NCBI GenBank assembly: GCA_965230755.1
Contig: CBDDLT010000012.1
Location: 1 to 64,000, forward strand
Direction: 5' to 3'
Length of the DNA: 64,000 nt
Source of the DNA: DATFJT01 sp965230755
Lineage (GTDB): Bacteria > Bacteroidota > Bacteroidia > Chitinophagales > Saprospiraceae
Every line of letters starts with the position of its first letter. Positions within the stretch are counted from its first letter, which is position 1. Of this stretch, positions 17,359 to 23,620 are shown piece by piece. The translations under genes were made by a program, and so were the position numbers. Below the pieces are notes generated by a model. It saw nothing but the letters and a program-made list of their open reading frames with translations. It was not told the origin of the DNA and ran no database searches.

Positions 17359-17945
17359 AGAACGGTCATTAGGTATCCTAAACTTAAGAAAATATTGCCG
17401 AATTGGAATAAATCGTACATCGGTCCACTCAAATTTGGGCTATATCGAATTTCATCAAGGTATAAGAGAAAAGGAAAATTGGCAACGGTAAAAAAGATAA
17501 TGCCCAAAGAAAAGTAAAATTTTGGCATTGATACAAAGCCAATATCCTCATAAACGTGAATTATCTTAGTAAAAACCAGAATAATGAAAAATATACATAA
17601 GATCAATCCAATACTAAAATTAAGTGCTATGGCTTGATTTCCTTTATTTATAATGTTGCAGATAGCAATGATCACATATATTGCAATAACATAGTTAATT
17701 ACCTTAGCCGACCCAAAATCATTGTGAGTAATGTACTTAATAAAAAATGCTATTAGGATCACAGGGTAAAAAAGAAAGATGAATTCATTTGATAAAAAAA
17801 AGAACTTTACTATTGGAGATACCACACACTCAATGGAAAAAGCTAGTATAATAACTCCCTTAAGCCAAAATTTTGCTTTAATTCTACAAGTAAGTATTAG
17901 AACAAAACTGATGGCGATAGGTAAAAGAAAGAATATCGGATTCAA
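17304..17945 (-). CDS. Multi-pass membrane protein, putative sensor partner of kinase A
   Basis: 213 residues with about six to seven hydrophobic helices, a short basic tail and no enzyme motif. The C-terminal helix contains FGNIFLSLGYLMTVLCH, matched by VGNVLLHLGYLMVLICE in the paralogue at 20305-20910, so the two are homologous. It overlaps the lipoprotein gene before it by 4 bases (ATGA) and the kinase after it by 55 bases, which implies tight translational coupling. I infer a membrane sensing module separate from the kinase, comparable to fused multi-TM input domains of other HisKA_3 kinases. No named family is recognised. Confidence 0.75.
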   Translation of the reverse strand: MNPIFFLLPIAISFVLILTCRIKAKFWLKGVIILAFSIECVVSPIVKFFFLSNEFIFLFYPVILIAFFIKYITHNDFGSAKVINYVIAIYVIIAICNIINKGNQAIALNFSIGLILCIFFIILVFTKIIHVYEDIGFVSMPKFYFSLGIIFFTVANFPFLLYLDEIRYSPNLSGPMYDLFQFGNIFLSLGYLMTVLCHLRNNYYSKKSSTPVL

Positions 17946-18667
17946 TTATTTTCTATATAGTTAATGTAATCTTTACATGCCGGAGGACATATATTCCCTA
18001 AGTTTTGAATGGGTTCATAGTTCCCAAATTTCTCAATCATTAGTGTATCATTCAACACAAATTGTACAGCAACAGCTGTTTTATTGTTGTAGTCCGATCT
18101 AATTTCGTTACAAGTTTTACCAAATGTTCTCATTAAAAACTTACCAACCGTTCCATCACATTTTCTTTTAATGTTATATCGGACCAGCTTAAAATAGGAC
18201 TCCCAAGTATCATTATTAGGATTTCGACCTACATTATTAGGATGATTGTAATATGCCGCTTTATAATCCACAAACCTTTGATTTAACATGGTCCAATCAT
18301 ACAAAGTTCCATGAAAATTATCTGTCAATATGCCTAATTGGGCTCTATGATTTTTGACAATTAACTCATTGATGTCTTTGGGAATGTCGTGTGGTGTGGT
18401 GTTAAAAGCTACGCTTGATATGTATCTCTTATTTAAGTCCTTTAAAAATTCTCTAACTGACTCTTGCTCCTCTCCTACTCTTAGGTACTTTATCTCAAAA
18501 TCATTGGAAGTAGAGATATCTACAAAATCACTTGTATCAGTTTTAAATAATTCATAGGCCAGAAGTTTCTTTTCAGCACTAAGTTCTTTCCAGAATTCAT
18601 CAAGAGGATCTTTTTTACATCCGATAAGTAAGATGATTAGACCAAGGCAAAAGCATAGATTTTTCAT
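17942..18667 (-). CDS. Lipoprotein of the two-component cassette A
   Basis: 241 residues with a signal ending in the lipobox LIGC (Cys17) followed by KKDPLDE. The mature region is helical and rich in charged residues, with DTWESYFKLVRYNI mid-protein (compare the paralogue's WEIFPKLIRYNI) and a C-terminal ICPPACKDY motif (compare ICPSLCP at the end of 20912-21517). These shared segments mark it as the diverged counterpart of that gene. It overlaps the downstream membrane protein by 4 bases. I do not recognise the family. From context it may be an accessory or ligand-binding part of the sensor. Confidence 0.7.
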   Translation of the reverse strand: MKNLCFCLGLIILLIGCKKDPLDEFWKELSAEKKLLAYELFKTDTSDFVDISTSNDFEIKYLRVGEEQESVREFLKDLNKRYISSVAFNTTPHDIPKDINELIVKNHRAQLGILTDNFHGTLYDWTMLNQRFVDYKAAYYNHPNNVGRNPNNDTWESYFKLVRYNIKRKCDGTVGKFLMRTFGKTCNEIRSDYNNKTAVAVQFVLNDTLMIEKFGNYEPIQNLGNICPPACKDYINYIENN

Positions 18668-18852
18668 AGGGATTGATTTTGCTTATTAAAAACTGTATTA
18701 AGCAATTTACGAAATTAATTACTTGAGTTTTTAGTAATAACTTAAAATATGATTTCATTCATAAATCAATTCTTAATACAACTTAAGTCCTTTTCTATCA
18801 AATTCCTATAGAAATAAAATGGACGCTCGTCAAGAAACGATATAGATACTAA

Positions 18853-19494
18853 TTATTTCCCGTAATACCGATTGATGGCTTCGGTACGATTATTTACTTG
18901 AAGTTTGTCATAGATATGATGTACGTGTTGTTTGACTGTTCCTAAGGTTATTCCCAAAACGATAGAGATTTCTTTGTACATCAAACCAATCGATAATAAC
19001 TCCAGGAGTTCTTTTTCTCTTTTGGTTAAAGGCAGTTTATAATCAGACTGTTCCGCATTTAACCTTAAGAAAGCGTCCAACACTTTACGGGCGATGGGTG
19101 GGCTGATAGGAGAACCACCATGGTGTAGCTCAACGAGAGACTTGATAATTTCTTCCGGTTCAGAATTTTTGAGAATGTATCCTTTAGCTCCTGCCTTTAT
19201 GCTCTGGAATATTCTTTCGCTGTCCTCAAAAACCGTAAACATGCAAAATTGCATTTTGGACTTTTTACTGCACTTGCTCAGTTCATTCATTAACTCGATT
19301 CCACTGGCTTTGGGCAGTCCAATATCCAAAAGAACAACATCAACCGGATTCATCTCCAGCGACTTCATGGCATCCTCTGCATTATGGAATACATTATCGC
19401 AACGCAATCTATCGTCCATATTGAATTCCTCTCTCAAATTCAATGCGACTTCAACCAAGTCTTCAACTACTGCGATATTTATTATTTCATCCAT
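18853..19494 (-). CDS. NarL/LuxR-type response regulator (cassette B)
   Basis: 213 residues. Receiver domain with VVEDLVE (one acidic residue of the usual pair replaced compared with copy A), phosphoacceptor Asp57 in LLDIGLPKASG and Lys in GAKGYILKN. LuxR HTH about 148-208 (LTKREKELLELLSIG, LGTVKQHVHHIYDKL). It follows kinase B by 22 bases. The paralogue at 15890-16519 shares nearly the whole HTH, so cross-regulation or overlapping targets are likely. A 185-base gap without a visible gene separates it from cassette A. Confidence 0.93.
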   Translation of the reverse strand: MDEIINIAVVEDLVEVALNLREEFNMDDRLRCDNVFHNAEDAMKSLEMNPVDVVLLDIGLPKASGIELMNELSKCSKKSKMQFCMFTVFEDSERIFQSIKAGAKGYILKNSEPEEIIKSLVELHHGGSPISPPIARKVLDAFLRLNAEQSDYKLPLTKREKELLELLSIGLMYKEISIVLGITLGTVKQHVHHIYDKLQVNNRTEAINRYYGK

Positions 19495-19516
19495 ATGGAA
19501 TACATAATATATTAAC

Positions 19517-20326
19517 CTAACTCATGGAACCCTTTAATTGTTCCAAAGCCATGACCGGAAGAGGTACAGAAATTCTTGCATGCGTTCCATTATTGTTACG
19601 AATTTCAAAATTTCCACCAACATCTTCTATTCTCATTTTCATATTCCTTAAGCCATTTCCTGAACTGACTATATTTTCATCAATTCCTATGCCATCATCT
19701 GATATCATTATGTTAAGTCTGTCCCCTTCTCCATTGGAAAAAACCATTCGAACAGTCTTAGCACCGGCATGCTTAGCAATATTGTGCAAGCATTCTTTGA
19801 CCACCAGGAATACATTTCTTCTAAATTTACTCTTGATAAGGCGTTCCTTATCTTCCATTTTGTTTTCGACAATAAAGTCAAGATCAAAATTCTTAGTATA
19901 CCCTTGCCCATATCGCGTCGCATACTCTATAAGACCCTGAAGAGAGTCATTATCGGTATTCATAGCCCAAATAATTTCAGACATATTGCTGATCAAGGTC
20001 GAACTGTTGTTCACAATTTTCTCAACCAATACCTGACTCTCCGGATCTTTATCAATTTTTCTCTTGACCATACGCCCTAAGTGCTTGATCAAAGTAAGTC
20101 CTCCACCTAAATCATCATGCATTTCCGCTGCGATCCTATTTCTTTCGTTTTCCAGTTCCCTTTGATGTTTAAGCAACAACTCTTTCTCTTTGGTTTCTTG
20201 TCTCTGTTTATCTAAAAGATATTCGTTTTTCCTCTTCTGGTACTGAACAACAAACCAAGCAAAGCCAATACTAATCAACAAAGGCATCACAAAAGACGCC
20301 ACTATTATCCAAGCAATTTGATCCAT
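19517..20326 (-). CDS. HisKA_3 sensor histidine kinase (cassette B)
   Basis: 269 residues. N-terminal transmembrane helix about 5-28, coiled-coil about 30-60, HisKA_3 box ERNRIAAEMHDDLGGGL with phosphoacceptor His70 (identical over the whole box to kinase A), then the HATPase_c N-box (VKECLHNIAKHA) and DDGIGI. It lacks an extracytoplasmic sensor. It overlaps the upstream membrane protein gene by 22 bases and precedes its regulator. Identical phosphotransfer boxes in A and B make cross-talk plausible. Confidence 0.92.
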   Translation of the reverse strand: MDQIAWIIVASFVMPLLISIGFAWFVVQYQKRKNEYLLDKQRQETKEKELLLKHQRELENERNRIAAEMHDDLGGGLTLIKHLGRMVKRKIDKDPESQVLVEKIVNNSSTLISNMSEIIWAMNTDNDSLQGLIEYATRYGQGYTKNFDLDFIVENKMEDKERLIKSKFRRNVFLVVKECLHNIAKHAGAKTVRMVFSNGEGDRLNIMISDDGIGIDENIVSSGNGLRNMKMRIEDVGGNFEIRNNNGTHARISVPLPVMALEQLKGSMS

Positions 20327-20910
20327 TTAGTTTCACATATTAAAACCATCAAGTATCCTAAATGTAACAAAACGTTACCGACTCTTAACAAATCACCATA
20401 AATTTTATGTGCACTTTGTGATACAACAAGTACATCAGTAAATACTAAAATTGGGAAGCTGCAGGATAAAAAGAGCAAAATACCTAAGCCAAACCAAAAC
20501 TTGGAATCCTTAAAAAAATGATCTATCAAGTTAGATTCCAATTTTGATTTGATTTCTCTCACTATCAATACTCCAACAATGATCAATCCAAATGCATAAT
20601 TCTTCGATGCTACCTCAGTTTGGATATCAATCAAACTAAAGTTTATTAATCCACCTATGATATATGTAGTTAACAGTACAGACAATTCCTTCCTGGTCCT
20701 ACAAAACACAAAGAGATAGTAAGATACCGTAAGAAGGACAAACAGATTATATGCCAATATATTGCTCCCAAATCTTGCAATTGACCAATGAACTACTATA
20801 ATTTCAAAGAGACAACAGACTCCCAAGAAAACTACGAAATACTTTAATTCGCTCTTCACGAATAAAGAGACTAGAAAACTAATACTTAGGACAATTGCAT
20901 AAAATGACAT
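20305..20910 (-). CDS. Multi-pass membrane protein, putative sensor partner of kinase B
   Basis: 201 residues from the ATG at 20910, with six to seven hydrophobic helices. A longer frame begins at 20961, but the 20910 start gives an N-terminus (MSFYAIVLSISFLV) that aligns with the paralogue (MNPIFFLLPIAISFVL) and puts the start 1 base after the preceding stop, so I prefer it. The C-terminal helix VGNVLLHLGYLMVLICETKW matches the copy at 17304. The gene end overlaps kinase B. No named family is recognised; a sensing role is inferred from conserved linkage to the kinase. Confidence 0.72.
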   Translation of the reverse strand: MSFYAIVLSISFLVSLFVKSELKYFVVFLGVCCLFEIIVVHWSIARFGSNILAYNLFVLLTVSYYLFVFCRTRKELSVLLTTYIIGGLINFSLIDIQTEVASKNYAFGLIIVGVLIVREIKSKLESNLIDHFFKDSKFWFGLGILLFLSCSFPILVFTDVLVVSQSAHKIYGDLLRVGNVLLHLGYLMVLICETKWIKLLG

Positions 20911-20911
20911 A

Positions 20912-21517
20912 CTATGGGCAAAGACTAGGACAAATAGATCCAAAGTTAATATTCGGATCATATATCATGCCTTGAGCATCCGTCTCTGGTTCTTCTAATT
21001 TTACTCCACCTTTCAATAATTGTATTGCCATACTATATTTATCCTTGTAATGTTCTAACATCTGTTCGTGGCTTACTAGCTGATAATGACAATTAGTAGT
21101 GTTTTCATTCTCTTGACATACATGTACTGTGCACTTGAAACCACTTCCTGTTTCGGAACATAAATGCATTGTAAGATAGTTGACAACGTTGCTGTCGTTA
21201 ATATTATACCTGATCAATTTCGGAAATATTTCCCATACACCAAAATCATCGGGATGATTGGCTTCGTAGGTTCTAATAAATGAATTGATATTATCCATAA
21301 ATCGAGTCTTATTGAATCGAACGCCTATAAGTTCCTCAGAAAAAGAAGATTGCAAATAATACTGTTCAACAGCATGATCTACCTCCTTTGGTAAATATTC
21401 CCCATTTCTATTCAGCGATGTTTCGGACACCATACCACTTTTAATAAAATCAAAAGAAAGTAACACCATAAAAAAGAATACGGTAAGTAATAAAGTTGAA
21501 AATAAACTTGTCCTCAT
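20912..21517 (-). CDS. Secreted or membrane-tethered protein of cassette B
   Basis: 201 residues. A hydrophobic N-terminal segment (about 5-25) acts as signal or anchor; there is no lipobox, unlike the copy A lipoprotein. The mature part contains WEIFPKLIRYNI, several Cys residues in the middle (a CSETG...CTVHVCQ region) and a C-terminal end ICPSLCP like the ICPPACKDY of 17942-18667. It is the first gene of cassette B, followed 1 base later by the membrane protein. Family and function are not recognised; an accessory part of the sensor is suggested by the repeated gene order. Confidence 0.65.
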   Translation of the reverse strand: MRTSLFSTLLLTVFFFMVLLSFDFIKSGMVSETSLNRNGEYLPKEVDHAVEQYYLQSSFSEELIGVRFNKTRFMDNINSFIRTYEANHPDDFGVWEIFPKLIRYNINDSNVVNYLTMHLCSETGSGFKCTVHVCQENENTTNCHYQLVSHEQMLEHYKDKYSMAIQLLKGGVKLEEPETDAQGMIYDPNINFGSICPSLCP

Positions 21518-21658
21518 AATTAATTAAGTTAGTTAAGTAAAAAGAGGGGGGTACAGAATGAAAAGGTGTATCGGGATTTTCATGGGGCTACTGAGCTTAA
21601 TGGGGTTTACCCAGAAGAATAACTGGAACAAAGTTCCGAAAAACTTTTTAAAAAAGAT

Positions 21659-21678
21659 ATATAACTTTTGTTATACAA
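21659..21678. repeat. Copy 1 of a 20-base repeat containing ATAAC-TTTT-GTTAT
   Basis: ATATAACTTTTGTTATACAA recurs identically at 21882-21901. The core is an inverted repeat (ATAAC/GTTAT with a 4-base spacer), and the 14-base core ATAACTTTTGTTAT also occurs upstream of the TonB-dependent receptor (37432-37445, minus strand). It could be a regulator-binding site or part of a promoter. Confidence 0.5.
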
Positions 21679-21693
21679 ATCTGAGGAAAAAAT

Positions 21694-21721
21694 ATAGCCG
21701 ATTCTGTATAGAATCGGCTAT
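21694..21721 (-). terminator. Hairpin terminator on the minus strand
   Basis: A 12-bp perfect stem (ATAGCCGATTCT and its complement) with a 4-base loop, followed on the minus strand by ATTTTTT. It would end transcripts running leftward past the thioesterase gene, about 290 bases beyond its stop, or a separate short RNA starting in this gap. Confidence 0.65.
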
Positions 21722-21881
21722 TCGGAAAAGCTTTAAAATTGAGCGAAGAACTCAATTGGGGGATAAAGCCCAATTATCCAAAATAGCATATCTAAAAACC
21801 ACTTTGATCTCTTAAAATCCTAAAAGTCAGTTTAAATTAGACGAGCCTAGTGCAAGGTATAAAAGAAAAGCATCGCTGTCA

Positions 21882-21901
21882 ATATAACTTTTGTTATACA
21901 A
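21882..21901. repeat. Copy 2 of the 20-base ATAAC-TTTT-GTTAT repeat
   Basis: Identical over 20 bases to 21659-21678, 223 bases away, in the same orientation. It lies about 110 bases beyond the stop of the thioesterase gene and within the same intergenic region. Confidence 0.5.
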
Positions 21902-22012
21902 GCCTGTTATATATGAGCCTAAATGGAGATATGTTCCACTAAGACAGTGGTTTATGAGAAGTTGAATTTACCGAAATATCAACAATTTCAAGCAAATATG
22001 AGCTAATTTCCA

Positions 22013-22561
22013 TTAATTATTAGTTAAAGACAATGATGCGTTTTGCCCTTCCAGCAAATGTAAGTGATCTTCCAACACGAATTTCTCGCTGTGAAAACGA
22101 GTTGATCGTGTTTTTCTATCATGACGCCTTGTAAGACTTCGCGTAAATCTTCGCACATCCTCAATACTGTCTAAAACTAATCCTGGAATAGGTATGTTAT
22201 TTCCGGCTTCATCTTTGGCCACCATGGTGAAATATGAAGAATTGCAATGCTTAATGATTCCTTTTTGAATATTTTCTGCTTCAACCCTCAAGCCTACTAC
22301 CATGGATGTTCTTCCAGTATAGTTTATGGAGGCCTTGAGTATAAGCATATCACCGACTTCGACGGGATTGAGAAAGTCAACCTTATTGACAGAAGCTGTG
22401 ACACAATAGTTTTCCGAGTGTTTTGAGGCACAGGCAAATGCCACCTGATCCATAATACTCAATATATAGCCACCGTGTATCTTTCCTCTAAAATTCGAAT
22501 GAGAAGGGAGCATTAGTTGTGATACAACAATAGTAGATTCTTCTGTTCTTTTGAATTTCAT
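22013..22561 (-). CDS. Acyl-CoA thioesterase, hotdog fold
   Basis: Hydrolyses acyl-CoA to free acid and CoA. 182 residues with a single hotdog domain (about 8-130): LMLPSHSNFRGKIHGGYILSIMDQVAF carries the conserved N/H-GG-motif and catalytic Asp region, and VDFLNPVEVGDMLILKASINYTGRTSMVVGLRVEAE is the typical strand pair of the YciA/BFIT type. The C-terminal about 45 residues (basic, His/Arg-rich) are extra. It follows the HIT gene by 8 bases on the same strand; the order greA-HIT-thioesterase suggests one operon. Substrate chain length is unknown. Confidence 0.9.
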   Translation of the reverse strand: MKFKRTEESTIVVSQLMLPSHSNFRGKIHGGYILSIMDQVAFACASKHSENYCVTASVNKVDFLNPVEVGDMLILKASINYTGRTSMVVGLRVEAENIQKGIIKHCNSSYFTMVAKDEAGNNIPIPGLVLDSIEDVRRFTRSLTRRHDRKTRSTRFHSEKFVLEDHLHLLEGQNASLSLTNN

Positions 22562-22569
22562 CCAGCAAT

Positions 22570-22965
22570 CTACATTTTGACCTTTACGGCAATTTCTCCA
22601 GCCAGCTTAGTAAATTCTTCTGAATTCCATTGAACCCGAGGCTTAGAAAAATCTATATCGCCTATTCCGTGTATGGGAATCAAATGGACATGGGCATGTG
22701 GAACTTCCAGGCCCAAGACAGCAACACCAATTCTTTCACAGGGCACTACCATTTCTATGGCCCTAGCCACTCTTTTGGAAAATACCATCATATCAGCAAT
22801 GGTAGCGTCGTCAAGATCAAAAAAGTAGTCAATCTCTATCTTAGGTATAACTAAGGCATGTCCCAATTGAAGAGGATTAATATCTAAGAAGGACAAAAAT
22901 TGATCGTTCTCTGCCAACTTAAAACATGGGATTTCTCCATTGATAATTTTACTGAATATCGTCAT
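22570..22965 (-). CDS. HIT-family nucleotide hydrolase/transferase
   Basis: 131 residues with the HIT fold. The N-terminal SKIINGEIPCFKLAEND and FLDINPLQLGHALVIPK segments and the catalytic HAHVHLIP triad (His-x-His-x-His) are present. Such proteins hydrolyse purine nucleoside phosphoramidates or dinucleoside polyphosphates. The start overlaps the greA stop (TAATG), implying translational coupling. It is shorter at the C-terminus than some HIT proteins but within the usual range. Confidence 0.93.
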   Translation of the reverse strand: MTIFSKIINGEIPCFKLAENDQFLSFLDINPLQLGHALVIPKIEIDYFFDLDDATIADMMVFSKRVARAIEMVVPCERIGVAVLGLEVPHAHVHLIPIHGIGDIDFSKPRVQWNSEEFTKLAGEIAVKVKM

Positions 22966-23438
22966 TATAAGCCTATGTGAAGGATCTCAAATTTGACCGT
23001 ACCTCCCGGGGTAGTTATTTCAGCTATTTCTCCCACTTTCTTACCTAATAAACCCTGTCCAATCGGAGAATTAACACTGATTTTTTTGTCTTTTAGATTT
23101 GCCTCTGAAGCAGAAACCAATTGATAGGTCATTTCTTTATTGAACTTAAGATTCTTCAATTTTACTTTGGTAAACACTGAGACCTTATCGGTATCTATCT
23201 CACTTGCATCCAGAATTCGACAATTGGCCATGACCAATTCCATCTCATTGATCTTTAATTCTAATAGACCTTGGGCATCCTTTGCCGCATCATACTCCGC
23301 ATTTTCAGATAGATCGCCCTTTTCTCTTGCTTCAGCGATAGCTTGTGCAATATTCTGACGTTCTACAGTCTTGAGGTGATTCAATTCGTTTTTAAGCTTC
23401 TCGTAGCCCTCGGGGCTCATGTAATTAATATTACTCAT
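22965..23438 (-). CDS. greA: Transcription elongation factor GreA
   Basis: Rescues backtracked RNA polymerase by stimulating transcript cleavage. From the ATG at 23438 (MSNINYMSPEGYEKLKNEL) it is 157 residues, the normal GreA length; an upstream start at 23474 would add 12 residues unrelated to the family. The N-terminal coiled-coil (about 12-75) ends around the tip acidic residues in GDLSENAEYDAAKD (DxxE tip). The C-terminal domain (about 85-157) has SPIGQGLLGKKVGEIAEI. A long near-perfect hairpin sits 24 bases upstream of the start. Confidence 0.95.
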   Translation of the reverse strand: MSNINYMSPEGYEKLKNELNHLKTVERQNIAQAIAEAREKGDLSENAEYDAAKDAQGLLELKINEMELVMANCRILDASEIDTDKVSVFTKVKLKNLKFNKEMTYQLVSASEANLKDKKISVNSPIGQGLLGKKVGEIAEITTPGGTVKFEILHIGL

Positions 23439-23461
23439 ACTCGCATACTTTAACACAATAC

Positions 23462-23501
23462 GAGAAGAACGCATTTACCCATGGGTAGATACGTTCTTCT
23501 C
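23462..23501. promoter_or_regulatory. 40-base near-perfect inverted repeat upstream of greA
   Basis: Arms of 20 bases (GAGAAGAACG outward to the centre ACCCATGGGT) match at 18 of 20 positions; one of the two mismatches can form a G-U pair in either transcript orientation. It lies 24-63 bases before the greA ATG. It may be a leader hairpin of greA or a terminator of the upstream transcript; no T-tract follows on the minus strand, which favours a leader or protein-binding role. Confidence 0.6.
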
Positions 23502-23543
23502 CAAAAAGTAAATTTATATATTTTATTTCATTCCTGTATAAAC

Positions 23544-23586
23544 TACGGGGAAAGAGATACTTCCAAAAAACAACTCTTTCCCCGTA
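23544..23586. terminator. Hairpin after the second large secreted-protein gene
   Basis: A 13-bp perfect stem (TACGGGGAAAGAG, 23544-23556, complement 23574-23586) with a 17-base loop, 35 bases beyond the stop at 23621. The U-tract is weak on the minus strand, so termination efficiency is uncertain. Confidence 0.6.
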
Positions 23587-23620
23587 TTAGTTCCTTTTTT
23601 CTCCTATTTAGGCAGTACTA

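Larger units (their letters stand above)
21518..22012. other. 495-base intergenic region with repeats and hairpins, no convincing gene
   Basis: It holds two copies of a 20-base repeat (21659 and 21882), a strong hairpin at 21694-21721 and a smaller inverted pair AATTGGG/CCCAATT near 21755-21775. An 85-codon plus-strand frame (21558-21815) crosses the hairpin, has basic composition without a signal or motif, and looks fortuitous. Confidence 0.5.

Noticed and set aside
21558..21815. 85-codon plus-strand frame in the gap after the cassette B genes
   Set aside because: It runs through the 12-bp hairpin at 21694-21721, is basic and Lys-rich by AT bias, and has no signal, motif or fitting neighbour.
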